Assembly: GCA_963931865.1 (NCBI GenBank)
Contig: OZ007508.1
Span: 16,107,104-16,171,103, forward strand
Reading direction: 5' to 3'
From: Axinella damicornis
Lineage: Eukaryota > Porifera > Demospongiae > Axinellida > Axinellidae
Length of the DNA: 64,000 nt
Under the pieces are notes generated by a model. That model was not told the DNA's origin. It did not search any database and worked only from the letters and a program-made list of their open reading frames with translations. Positions 1-13,200 of the stretch are shown here, piece after piece. The position numbers and the translations under genes were made by a program. Positions within the stretch are counted from its first letter, which is position 1. Each line of letters begins with the position of its first letter.

Positions 1-234
1 TTTGAAATGTAACTCTTGGTTGGGTAGCAGAGTGGTTATGGGGGAAAAGAGGGACTTGGGGCTGAGCTGCTGAGGAAAATGAGAACAGATGCCACGGCAT
101 CTGTTCTCCTGGTAGGCTGACTCTTCTGAATGATCTGCCCACCTCTCATGACTACTTAATATTTGGTCTTTCATTTCTTTGATGGAACTATGCTGTGATA
201 TTTAGAGTGATCTTCTCTTTCTCTTCCTTTACAG

Positions 235-2257
235 TGTTGACCTGGATTCCTTAGGACCTTTGCTGGGTCAAATTATCGTTGCTCTCTCTCCACTTGTGGA
301 GGGATTTGCGGACAGTGTTGCAGAGATCTTTGAATTTCTCATTGTTGAGCATCGGTGTGTGAACGTGTGTGTGTGTGTGTGTACATGTGCGTGTGTACAA
401 TTTTGTGCAACTATGTTTAGGTACGTGTGTTGTGTCCAAGTGTGCATGTGTGTCCCATGATGATGTACTGCACAGGTCCAATTATTAGTGTAAGCAATGA
501 CCCTTGAACTTTGTTGCTGTATCTATTGAAGTAGGATCTTTGATTTGTGGTCATGCCGTTTGTGTACTCCACTTCAGGACTGTTCTTGCCCAGTACTTCA
601 ACGAGATCTATTCCATGCCGGACGCTGTGGTCCTTGCCAATGTCAACATGGTGTTGAAGAAGCACTCAACTGCTCCAAGGAGGTGAGGAGCACGGATGCA
701 CCTTATCACGGGATTTGGTGTACCCTGCAATCTCTCATCTAAAGGCTGCATTCACATGCAGTGCAATTGACTCAGCAATAATGTTGAGGCAACGTACTAA
801 GTCGACTAAGACTTCCATCCGGTCAATATAAATGTGGACATCTGACTCATGAGGCTACCCCGTTCACTCCTGTGTGCTAAGAATCTCTGCATGTTGACTG
901 TTTGTCTCTTCCTTACAGCCTGCGTGAACAAGTGCGACATGTGCTGAAGGGTATTGTACACGAGCGGTCAGATGTGAGGCTACATGCCCTCAGGGCTCTA
1001 CACAAACTGCTTACATCAAATCAGGTGAGAAGTTGCATGCTATGATGTAACTAAATCGTTGATCAGTGTGGACATGTTAAGTTCATGGACCCTGACAACT
1101 TTCGATACAGTTATATACCAATTTACCCATCCATTGGTGGATGGAGCCTCAATCATCGCAATTATCTAGAGCTCTATATATATGTGGTTTGGTGTATGAA
1201 AGATGCGTAGCTACGTACCTCCCTTCAGCATGACTTGTTTAGTGATCATCATACTATATTTTTGTCTTCAGGATGAACTGCAGAAGTACGTGGTTGGAAG
1301 TGATACAGTGGACCCCATCATTACAGAGATTGTGACCACTGTTAGTGCTGCATACTGCAGTGTATATATTATACAGGTGCATTTGTCAATACACCGGACA
1401 GGCTGCCACATACATTAGCCTTGGCTTGCTAGTGTGCCTGGCTCACAGGGCATGTTGGACGCCATCCGCAAGTGTTCTGCTCATCACAGTCCAAGGCCTG
1501 ACCCCAGAGTGTCTGGACCCACCAGACTTCCCTCATAGCCGTCTCATAATCCCAGAGTTCAGCCAAATTGTGTACACTGAGTTGGTACGTTATGTATTGA
1601 GTGCCAGCAAATGTTGATGGATATCAGGTACGCGTCTTTAAATTGATGCCGAGATTCAGAAACCTTTCCACTGCTGGTCCTGGCTTCCCTTACAAGCACA
1701 GCTCCAGAAGACCTAAACAAAGCTCGAGATCTGGAAGATCTGTAAGCGAAACTGCACCATTTTTCAGAACTTAGGTATGTACAAATCCATCTCTCTTTGG
1801 AAAAAACCTTCCGATTCTCGCAAGAAGCCTTCTGGTTTTAGGAAGAAGCCTTCCGGTTTGTGGCAAAGCTGTGCTAATGTCAGTAAAGCATTCCAAATCT
1901 CAGCATCAATTTTGATTGGCCCTCATCCACACACAGATCCTGAGAGGACTGAGGGGATCCAACATTGAGCTCAGGGAGGAGTATGGGAGGTGTCTGGGAG
2001 AGCTGGGAGCTATTGATCCTGGAAAGTGAGTTGGAGATGACAGTGCCCGACTTGTAGTATGTATGCGTGAGTAGCAGATCCTGTTACTGGATGTTGTGCT
2101 GTCACCAGTATAGTTAAACTTGCTTTTGTTGTCAGATTTTGATGAAGATCTATGTATATGCAAAGAAGTGCTTGATTTGTGATGATAAAATGTGTTTTAT
2201 TCTTCCAGACTGGACATTCCAATTGCATCACCTTCGAAGGTTGTCAAGTTTTCTGAG
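235..2257 (+). CDS. ATR: ATR, HEAT/UME exons
   Basis: Six exons (235-354, 578-682, 919-1024, 1272-1340, 1937-2025, 2209-2257) encode helical repeats leading into the UME domain. Diagnostic words are [32 protein letters not shown] and [12 protein letters not shown]. These match the corresponding block of vertebrate ATR in the same order. This part of the solenoid contributes to ATRIP and complex contacts in the family. The exon at 235 starts right after a pyrimidine-rich AG and its donor runs into a GT microsatellite. Intron 4 (1341-1936) carries a MITE. Two overlapping open frames at about 1448-1617 in that intron do not fit the ATR alignment and were left out. Confidence 0.9.
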
Positions 2258-5200
2258 GTATGTGTTGTATTATTGTTGCTAAGTACCGTCAAATGTAGCT
2301 ACTTTTGCTAGATGGCTCCATGTATATAGTCATGGCAGTTCCTTATTTGGGTATCCCGGGCCCCAGGAAGTACTGCATTGGGAGTGCTATGGGAGCATAC
2401 CTGGGGATGTGGTGTGGAGTTGCACTAGAGCAAGATGGAGCTCTTGTCTCAGAAAGAACCAGATCTGAAGAAATGTGCTTAGCAAAACAAAGCAGTAGGC
2501 ATTGCAACAGTATCAGAACAGTGAAAAGGTGTACTGTCGGTATATTTTAGTGATCTAACACCCAGTGTGTTGGCTCTGTTAGCTTCAGAAGTGCTTCTGT
2601 TCTAGTCCCTCTCGCTACTGGGGCTCAACCTGTGTTTCATTGCACAGCTGGGAATATTACTGTACTTTTAGCAGGACTTGCAATTTTGAAGTGAAATCTG
2701 TTAAACCGCAAATCCGTTTAATAACCGGAAGTCGTCTGCTTCCAAATCACGCAGCTGCTCTACGTTTTTGCCCGTTTCACGTTGGCAGAAGGGACTACAA
2801 GCTGCAAGCCTGGTTGACGTTCGGCCTATGACAAAGACCTCCGATGGCGCGCCGGGCGTGGTGTATACCAGCGTTTCGAGAAAATAGCTGCCAATAGCCC
2901 GAAGTTGTAGCTAGCTAGCTAGCTACACGTTGTGCGTGCGGAGCGTGGTTGGTGGCTCCATGGATACAGGAGGCTCCGTCTCCTCCCCGGCCCTCTCTGG
3001 TAATTCCACAGTGTAGTTGTCAGACTAGCACAGTGCCACAGTCGTAGGTCCAAAGTTACCGCAAAAATAGCGCTTCTGGCTACCGTGAAATGTTATTCAT
3101 AGCGAGTTTTAGGCGGGAAACCGCAGCCGCCTAGGCCACATCAAAGTAAAACGCTTTTCACTCGTCGCTCAACGCTCTGCGCTCAGTTGTTGCAAGGTTT
3201 AGTAAAAGTACAGTAACAGTAGTTGTGTAGCTTGTATGAATGTTGTGACTTCAGTTACTCAGTATGTACATATATATGCTAACCAGCTAGAATAGAGGAT
3301 ATGTGTTGACTAAATCTCATCATCCTCAGGTTGATGGAGATTTTGTTGTTGACCTTCTGTGTGAATTGGCCAGGGCGTATTTAGCTTCGACCAACACTCG
3401 TTCACAGGTACGTCAATAAGTTAACACACATCTCCAGCCAGATCGTTCCATGAGGTTATCTTGTGGAGTGGTGATGCTCCTAGCCCCATATTGGGTCAAG
3501 ATTGAAGTTGACTGAACTAATTGCTGTGGCATGAATAATAGTGTGTCTGTTATTTCATGGTTGTCCTATAGGTAGGCCACTGTGGTCATTATTTCACTGA
3601 TTTTTTATCTTTATTCAGGACTGTTGTGCTTTTGCTATCCAAGAAGTGCTTCTCATATTTGACTGCGCAAATCTTGACCTGGATAGGTGTGTAAGCAATT
3701 CAGTGTGTGTATATATGTTCATTGTTTGTTCTGAATAAGGCTCATGTCACAAGTCTACAAGTCTGCACTTTACACTAGGTGGTGAGCAAACTGGTAATAG
3801 CAACTGTGGCAGTGTATTTGCATTGGAAAACTGAGTGGTATGGCTGCCAAAGTGCTTTGTTAATGTTGACAGGCCATGCATGGCTGATTACGCCCTACTA
3901 ACTACAAACAGTAACGTATGGTTTGGCATGCAGATCTTCGATGATCACTCTGTTCACAGCAATGCTGTTACCATTAACAAACATAACTTGGAAGGCATAT
4001 GCAGTGATTCAAACTGCAATCTCAGATTCAGGGATCCACAGTTACATTTATAGAGCTACTAATATGCATGCATGAAATCTTATCCCATGGGAAGCCAACA
4101 TTGGCAACCGTTTATTGTCAGCCTAGATGATTCTGTGTTGAGACAATCACTTTGCTATTGCTACACACAGTGATGGTGCAAGGATATGGTCTCGTATATC
4201 TGTGGACTGCCAGGAAGTCTTACGACCTCATCTCAGCTCAAGGTCATTGTACTTACAGATATGACAGCTCTGTGTTAAGCTACGTAGGTGTGCGTATGTT
4301 TCCCTCCACTCCTACCAAGCTTTCATTCCATGCACCAAGTTATGATGGATAGTTTTGTGGCAGTAGAAGTATAGTGCGGGACAGTCTTCGGATTTTAATC
4401 TAGTACCATTATCCATTCATGAATGTATTTGGTGGGACAACTAGGTATAGGACTCTGAAATGGACAAACTGCCGACCGATAGTTCAGTTATAGAACATTG
4501 TTTCTTCCATTTTGAGTTCCGCTATTAGATCAGTTTATACCTTCATCATCTCATCATCTCCAGCTACTCAGCCACTGTCCCAAAGCTGGCGAAGAGTACA
4601 GCTCCCATCTTCAAAGCAGCCAAGAATGTAACATTCCAGGACTGGATTGGAAAGTGGTGTACCTACCTTATTCACAAGGTGGGTGTATGTATGTTTGCCA
4701 GCATGCAACTTTACAGTTGCAGCAAGGAAAGCTAAGTGTGCTTGCAATTGCACCACACCCACCCTTGACCCACCCTTGAATAGGTGCTCCATAGTGAGCT
4801 GCGAAAGCAAGCAAATACCTACCTAAACCTGCCCAAGAACGAATAGCGGAATACTTGTTAGCAAAGTCAACAAATATAGAAAACCACTATTTGTTTGGAG
4901 CCTTAATGGTAAGAGAATGTGCTTACTAGGTATGCAGTATGTTATAATCTTCCATTATTCATCACAGCTTGAAGATTCCTTGCCAAAGACTGTCTTCCTT
5001 CCTTGCAGTCTGATATTTCAGGTTAGAATTGATTACTTCCATTGCATGCATTACGTTATGGCTACATTAATTCCTTTGCTGTCATGTAAAAGTGTTGGTC
5101 AGGGTTTCAACAGTGGAGAGGAGGTACAAAGCATGGTGTCCCTAACGTGGTCACCATGGTCGCCATGTCTCTAGGTCTCTGGCAACTGCATATATTATAA

Positions 5201-8200
5201 CTACTAGTTGAAGTCACAATACTTGGGTGTTGTATACTTAGTGCATTATTGAAGGCTCTAAACCATGCTACGTACGTATTTCACAATATTTATCGCAATG
5301 TGATATGTCATGTAATTTAGCTCTGGAATTCTGTGTGACCATGTGGGAGGGTGGGTGAGAACATGTCATGGAGACTTCTTTGTGAAACCCTGTCTTTAAT
5401 CTCTAAGGTTCTCTGCCTCCTTCCACCTTGTGATATGCAGCATGACAGAAGCCCGGCACTGTATCTGTTACCACATGTGCTCACTTGCATTCTTCGTCAG
5501 GCATCTACAGACTTGGTGCGGCAAGTACGTTCAGTGGTGGAGTACAATGGCGTACGTACTTGTGACGTAGTTTATTTTCCTGTTCTTATTTTAAGGTTCA
5601 TACGGAAGTAATGGCAGTTCTCCATCACTCAGCTCACAATAGAGATTTGGTTCCAGAACATACAGGTTGGCCAACGAAATGAATACTTACGTGGTCTAAC
5701 TGTAGTGGTTTAGCTAAACCATGCCCTATAATTACCCTAAGTATTGTGCTAATACCAAGTCACATGACCTAACCAATTTTGAGATTTGAAACCACTTCCG
5801 GGCTAACTCAAGATATGTGATTAATGACACAGAATTAGAGTGGCAAGCGCTTACAGTACTTTCCAAAATGCAGCCTAGTTTGGATGCATGCATTGCAATA
5901 AGTGTCCTGTTTATATTCCGGATGATTACTCTCCAGATTCAACCAACATGTGTGCTCAGACGATTTTCACTGTACTGGATCATCTGGCCTCGTGGGTAAA
6001 CGGGAAGAGAAAAACAGCTGCAGCAAGGAGAGTGAAGGGGCAGCCACAGAGAAGTATGTTCATTTGTTGGGCTGCAGTGTATACATACGTATAGCACTAC
6101 TATGTTGACTTAATAGGATACTAACTTACAGTAGATGACTCACTTTTCCAGATCATATTACATCATGTAAGGACCAGGAGGTCGCTTATCAAGGAATTAC
6201 GTGATTGGCAGCCTCTAGTGATAGTTTTGACATAGAGTCATCAGTTAATTAATTAACTCTTTAGGGCCCACGTTTCTTCTGGAGGTCATTTTCAGTCTCT
6301 ACAGCAGTTAAACATACCCTAATTTCTGTTCCCTGGCGTTGCTGGGCTCGAAACTGCTAGCTCACGCAGGTAATTTCAGCTACACTAAGCATATACGTGA
6401 CCTAACTACACCCACCAATTAACGAACTTGCTATCAAGCCTCCTGAGAATTGCCAACCTGCCGTAGCTAAAATATGGGCCATGAACACTGGAAATGGAGG
6501 GCCTACAAGGCAAGACAGCTACTTCTAAGTCCATTTATGCCAAAAATGACGGAAATGGCCCTCCCAGTTGTGACCAAGACCTTTTTACCGCTGAGCCCAG
6601 ACACGGCCATGCTGTTTGCACCCTTTGAGTGCACCCACCCACCTCCCCCTGTCCCGCCCTTTCTGCTGTCGCAGAACCTATCTCCCAAGGACATTGCCGG
6701 ATGTGACATCATGAAGCTGAAAGTCTCACGTTAATGTTATGTGAGCTAGCCTGCCCCTTTATCACTTCTAGAGAAGTCTTCCTCCATCCCATTGCATAGC
6801 CTTGGCTTTTCCCTCTTCGAGGAATAAATCCTGACTTGTGAACACATTAGCTACTTCACTCCTCTCTCATGCTGGTTGATTAATGCTCCCAAGTTTTCTC
6901 TGGGTGTCACACAAACTAGTAATTCAAGCTAGCTAGGTTGAAATCGTACAAGGTTACAAGGTTGGTGAGTACTGGTACCAGGTTGGGGTGAGTACAATCG
7001 CTGGGCTGGACTACTGGACTGGACTACTGGACTGGACTACTGGACTGGACTACTGGACTGGACTACTGGACTGCACTACTTATGAGTTTGACTAGTCTTG
7101 CTGTCTACGCGAGCATGCATAAATCGCAGCCCCGTGCCGAACGTGCCCACATGGGTGTGGTCAGCAATGCATGACCGGGTGTTTTGACAACAGGATATAG
7201 TATGTACTATACACACTACAAGCTCCTACAGTTTTATTTGCTTCACTGGTTACACCCTAGCCTGCTCTCAACTCCAAACCCAAATGTTTCAAAAACTATT
7301 CTGTTCGGAAACTGACAAAACACCCACAAAGATTACTGAATTGCCAGGCATAAGTACAATAAAATATATTTGAGAAGATCACTCAAATGCAAGTCAAAAA
7401 CTGAGCAAATACACTACGTACTAAGGTAACAGAGCAGTGAAATCACTCCAATGTCAGATGAAACTGATCAAACAAGTGTCGCTTGTGAACTTCTCCAAGG
7501 CGCCGGCGACTAACTACAAACTCATCAACTACTAACTGTGATGGAGTGAAGCCTGGCCACTTGAGTTTCACACAGGACAAATGGTAATGATAATAAGTAT
7601 TCAACCACCGAACCTGTGGCACTAGTGCACCTGCAGGTGTGTACTGTCACCATTCCTCTGTTTGTAAGCACAAGTACAGTGGAGGTGTCAGTTTCTTCGG
7701 GTACCTGTTCCGGCAACCATAACAGACACTAATGTTGCCCTGTATGAACTTCACACGGAACACAGGGGGTGGACTGCACAAGGACATTCCAACTTGGGGT
7801 GGATTGCTAGGATGTTGGATAGCCTCAGCTGCAGGTGAAAACATCTGGTTCACACTGCGATTGCCCAGGCTGAGTGATTGAAAAGAAGGTGACTGGTTAT
7901 AAACAGAGATCAGTGGGGTTGACGAGTTGGGGGCTCAACTCCAACTATCACACAGCTATCGTCGCTGGCACTGCTACTAAAATCAGACTCCAGTTCGTCC
8001 AAGGCACGCCTAAAGAAATAAAAGAAACTTCTAAAATCACTAGTTTACCTTTTACCAAGTTATTTCAACTAGCGTAAGCCGCCAATCAATTCATACCTGA
8101 GACCATATCTCTGTCCTGGAAAGTCTCCCAGACTTCATTCTTGGACTGATCGATAGCTTAACAATCATGTATTTCAATGATAACATTTAAAAATTACTTT

Positions 8201-10176
8201 TTCCTACCTCCATGACATTACGAATGGCCTGCTAAAACCTGTTATTGGCCAATTATCGACTACGAGTATGTATTATCGTCCACACGTACTAATGCCTATT
8301 CCAATTATCGACTGATTTTCAAACTTCAGTCCATATTTCAGCTCCAGAACATTCCCTGAACATGGCTACATCCCTAGCACATATATGGCTACATCACAAA
8401 TAAGCAATGTAAATTTCGAACCCCAAGTTAGAACCGTTTGCGGACAACGCGCGTGCACGCGAGACACATTAATACTGAATATGCGTGCGCATACATAGGA
8501 ATAACAGTAACACAACAAGAGATACAAAAACAAAGCATCAACAAAAAAGAAGGATCTCATGTACAGTAGGGGCATAACCTCTCTTTGCCACTAGTGTCAG
8601 TGATGCAATCCATGATACAATCTTTGTTGAAGTGCCACCACTGGAGGGAGAGACAGTCGGGTGCAGAGCAGACGAGCTAGATGGAGACACAGTCATCCGA
8701 GTAGTGGCCGGTGCCACAGGTAAGTTTCTTGATAGCGGAGTTGAAGTGCCACCACTGGAGGGAGAGACAGTCGGGTGCAGAGCAGGCGAGCTAGATGGAG
8801 ACACAGTCATCCGAGTAGTGGCCGGTGCCACAGGTAAGTTTCTTGATAGCGGAGTTGAAGTGCCACCACCGGAGGAAGAGACTGTCGGGTGCAGCAAGGG
8901 CATGTTCCTCTTCATCATCCAGGTACCGTACTGGCCCAGATTTAGTACCATGTGCAACTCTGCCACTTAAGCGGTCTTTCAGGGTAGTAGGCGGTACCCT
9001 GTGCAGCAATGCTGCCTTGTTTATAGAAATTGGTCCTTTTCTCACCGCCTCCATTGCTGCCTCCGTAGATTCGTCACTCCATTGTTTCCGCTTGGCATAC
9101 GATCGCAATCCTTTGCCATTAAAAGCAGTGGGAGCAGATCGGGAGCGGGGCCTTCTCCTTTTTCGAGGCATGCCTATAAAAAGAAGCACATTTTCATAGC
9201 TACACCAATACTGGGTGCTTAGAAAACAGGTCAAACTTACGGATCGAAGTGGCTTTGTAGAGCAAACTGGCTTTGTAGAGCAATGGTTCCACGCGGCAAC
9301 TTCGCACGTTTCTGGCTACATCTGTAAATCTTGGTAAACTAATGTGGTTTGTTCCGCATACTCCTTGTTTTCTTACTCCGCATACTCCTTGTTTTCTTAC
9401 TCCGCATAACTGGTCGATAATACGTACCGGTCGATAATTGGCGGCTTATGCTAACCTGAATCGAGTGACTTCCACAGCTTTACCGGCGAGCCCTCCACCA
9501 GTTCAATGTATTCCTCCGGCTGTGAATCCATCCACTGTGAGTCTTCATCGGAAGAAATAGGGCTAACGTCTTCACTTTGTTCTTCTATCGTGAAATTTTA
9601 TGAAGGACAGACCTGAGATTTCGGTGGCCTTCGAACAGTTCTCCTCTTTCCATCAACAAACCCTGTAACACGAGGCTCCAAATTGCGCATGCATAAAATC
9701 AATAATAGCATAAGGAGGTGGAAAAAGTTAGCCGAGCGCGCATGCGACCTTTGACCTCGGAAATCGAGGAGACGAAGCCGCAACAGGCTAGGAAGCAACT
9801 TTAGCGAACTAATAGGCTGAGTAAGGACGTTTAGCACTGAAAAGGGCGTTTCATGGAATTTTCATGGAATTTTGGGTGAGTCCAGTAGTCCAGTAGTCCA
9901 GTCCAGTAGTCCAGTCCAGCGGTTGTACTCCCCCACCAGGTTGTCACAAGGATGTTCACCAAGGTGGCAATCTTACAAGGTTGTTACAAGGTTGGCAAGT
10001 TAACAGTACCAGGTTGTCACAAGATTGTTGAAATCCTACAAGATTGTTGAAATCCTACAAGATTGTTACAAAGTAGGGGAGATAACAGTTCAAGGTTGTC
10101 ACAAGCTTGTTTGGACCCAGTACAAGGTTGTCACAAGTGTGGTGACCTCAATACAACCAACGCTGGCATTTCTATA

Positions 10177-10208
<32 letters not shown>

Positions 10209-13200
10209 CGTCCACCCTTGTGTCCACCTGACATCACTCACGTGATGAATGATACCAGGCCTTCCGCTTTTTTCGGCCCTTCCGCATCCGTGTATTGTTG
10301 TCAACGGAAACCGAAGAACAGAAAAAACCGGGTAGGCCTGGGAACAAGGCTAGGGTAACCTAGTGATAGTGGTATAGTGTCATGTGTCAGTGTGTATAGA
10401 CTTCACTGTTTCCCTTATTATATGTTGCAGGCAGTAATGATGAACTTCAGAGAGTGATCATGTTTTTGAATGGAATTCCAAAAGTGAGTCCAATATCAGC
10501 CGCCGTCGTTTGATGGTGTGAAAGCAGTGTTTTGCATGCCACAGAGTAGCTATGTAGCGTATATCTGGAAATTTTCTTGTTGTAAATTTCGCGTCATAAT
10601 ATTTTCGACGAAGAGCAGTGTCGTGGCCATCACACTTTCAGCAGCATCTGGAGGCCCTCCAGCAATCCAGGAGGTCAGCAATGCCCATGATGCGTGCGCT
10701 GTGGCAGTGATGCACGACCCAGGACAGGTACATGTACACAGTCTAGTCGGCAATGACCGCATGTTCAGTAGTCTGTAGTCTGTCTATGCTTTTAATTCGG
10801 TGCACCGTCTGTGAAGTAGTAGGCGCTTTTCCGCAGATCTCTCTCTCTCTCAGCAGGTAGTACGTTGGGTCTTGCAATCTCATTGAGATTGAGTCAAAGA
10901 TGAACTTGCTTCCCGCGCGCGCTGACAGTCAATCTAGCTGGGCAGCCAATATTGGCGATAATTTGGCGATTGGCTTCCGAATCGCCAAATCGCCAGCTCT
11001 GTGGTGGTTATGATGTTAGAACTTTCGATGTTACGATTAGAATGCTTTTTCTACATAGCTAGGTAAACTTGGAATAAGCAGGTGACAATTACCATAAATG
11101 GTAACCTAAAGTAAAGGGGTATGTCCCACCTTAACCGTCGGGGGCCCCCGACGGTTAAAGGTAACCTAACGTAAAGGGGTATGTGCCACCTTAAGAGCTA
11201 CGTATATTACTTTCTATCCAGGATGTGCTGGCTCACTCCGCATTCCGCTGCCAGTCCTACACCAGGGCCCTAATGTATTTGGAAACCTATCTGATGAACA
11301 ACCCTGACGCTGTGCACCAAAATCTTGGGTTTCTGCAGGTATGATTATGGAAAAATTAATTGACACTAACATTTATTCACCACTAGCTGTGTATGATGAA
11401 TCTGAAATTGATCTTCAACAGAGAGTTTACATTGCTCTTGATGAGCCGGATGGAGTGGCTGGTGTGGCTGCAGTGAGATGCACCGAGGCAACTTTAAATG
11501 AGCAAATCCTGCAGTACGAAAGCACAGGTATGCATGTGAGGTGTACCATTGCATGGTGTGTGCTAGTCTCGGAACCAGACATTTGGTATGGGAGTCTGGT
11601 ACTGAGACTAGTTGTGTACCATCCCTTTTATGGTCCAAAGTGTGATATGTCCTCCATTGATCTGCTGTTATTGTGTAAGTAAGAGATAGGAATTGTACAA
11701 ACTATTTTTCTAGGTAACTACCGGGATGCTGCAGCATGCTATGAGCGTGCTATTCAACTGGAGCCTGATGATATAGGACACCATCAGGTACTACTTGGTA
11801 ACTCACTTGCAGCGCATGTCTTAGGCTAACACCAGCATCCAAAACGAGCAATTTGGCTACTCGATGTGCATCAAACAAACATGTATCCTGAATTCTCTTT
11901 CCACGTGCACTAGGCAGACTAGTGCACTACCAGGCTGTGCACTAGGCAGTGCACTACCAGACTGTGCACTAGGCAGTGCACTACCAGACTGTGCACTAGG
12001 CAGTGCACTACCAGGCTGTACACTAGGCAGTGCACTATACCACGCTGTGCACTAGGGAGTGCACTACCAGGCTGTGCACTAGGCACTGCACTATACCAGG
12101 CTGTGCACTAGGCAGTGCACTACCAGACTGTGCACTAGGCAGTGCACTACCAGGCTGTGCACTAGGCAGTGCACTATACCAGGCTGTGCACTAGGCAGTG
12201 CACTACCAGGCTGTGCACTAGGCAGTGTACTACCAGGCTGTGCACTAAGCAGTGCACTATACCAAGCTGTGCACTAGGCTGTGCACTATACCTGACTGTA
12301 CACTAGGCAGTGCACTATACCAGGCTGTGCACTAGGCAGTGCACTACCAGGCTGTGCACTAGGCAGTGCACTACCAGGCTGTGCACTAGGCAGTGCACTA
12401 TACCAGGCTGTGCACTAGGCAGTGCACTACCAGGCTGTGCACTAGGCAGTGCACTACACCAGGCTGTGCACTATACCAGGCTGTGCACTAGGCAGTGCAC
12501 TACCAGACTGTGCACTAGGCAGTGCACTACCAGGCTGTGCACTAGGCAGTGCACTATACCAGGCTGTGCACTAGGCAGTGCACTACCAGGCTGTGCACTA
12601 GGCAGTGCACTACCAGGCTGTGCACTAGGCAGTGCACTATACCAGGCTGTGCACTAGGCAGTGCACTACCAGGCTGTACACTAGGCAGTGCACTATACCA
12701 CGCTGTGCACTAGGGAGTGCACTACCAGGCTGTGCACTAGGCACTGCACTATACCAGGCTGTGCACTAGGCAGTGCACTACCAGACTGTGCACTAGGCAG
12801 TGCACTACCAGGCTGTGCACTAGGCAGTGCACTATACCAGGCTGTGCACTATACCAGGCTGTGCACTAGGCAGTGCACTACCAGGCTGTGCACTAGGCAG
12901 TGTACTACCAGGCTGTGCACTAAGCAGTGCACTATACCAAGCTGTGCACTAGGCTGTGCACTATACCTGACTGTACACTAGGCAGTGCACTATACCAGGC
13001 TGTGCACTAGGCAGTGCACTACCAGGCTGTGCACTAGGCAGTGCACTACCAGGCTGTGCACTAGGCAGTGCACTATACCAGGCTGTGCACTAGGCAGTGC
13101 ACTACCAGGCTGTGCACTAGGCAGTGCACTATACCAGGCTGTGCACTAGGCAGTGCACTACCAGACTGTGCACTAGGCAGTGCACTACCAGGCTGTGCAC

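Larger units (their letters stand above)
8072..9451 (-). mobile_element. Pogo/Tigger-like element nested by TA insertion
   Basis: The ends are GCGTAAGCCGCCAAT (8072) and, in reverse, GCATAAGCCGCCAAT (9451), 14 of 15 bases identical. A TA dinucleotide flanks both sides (8070-8071 and 9452-9453), as expected for the Tc1/mariner/pogo superfamily. Removing the element and one TA restores a short intron with a GTTAG donor in the outer transposon's gene. AATTATCGAC words recur near both ends. It encodes a pogo-type DNA-binding N-terminus but no DDE core, so it is an internally deleted, non-autonomous copy. Confidence 0.82.
6986..9934 (-). mobile_element. DNA transposon with 13 bp subterminal repeats
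   Basis: The outer element of a nested pair in ATR intron 6054-10430. The left end (6986) and the right end (9934, read in reverse) begin GGGTGAGTACAATCGC and GGGGGAGTACAACCGC. Each continues into tandem CTGGACTACTGGA units. A 9 bp direct repeat, ACCAGGTTG, sits on both sides (6977-6985 and 9935-9943). The flank is itself rich in AGGTTG words, so the repeat may not be a true target duplication. Remnants of a minus-strand gene lie inside, and a second transposon has inserted in one of its introns. The superfamily is not assigned. Confidence 0.75.

Noticed and set aside
1448..1617. Open frames with LLITVQGL and [14 protein letters not shown] between two ATR exons
   Set aside because: The junction 1340/1937 already gives a continuous match to the ATR UME region in phase. 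Adding this segment would break it. It might be a foreign exon, but I cannot assign it.
5525..5548. Extension of the ATR exon to the donor at 5548
   Set aside because: In frame but adds eight residues (VRSVVEYN) not expected from the otherwise gap-free alignment; the GTACGT at 5525 fits better. It may be an alternative donor.
8632..8970. Plus-strand 112-codon frame over the 114 bp repeat
   Set aside because: It is the antisense of the Ser/Thr/Pro-rich tail that follows a genuine HTH-psq segment on the minus strand.
10719..10760. Possible ATR exon in the 10518-10778 frame
   Set aside because: No similarity to ATR; the phases of exons 10431-10483 and 11222-11338 join directly.
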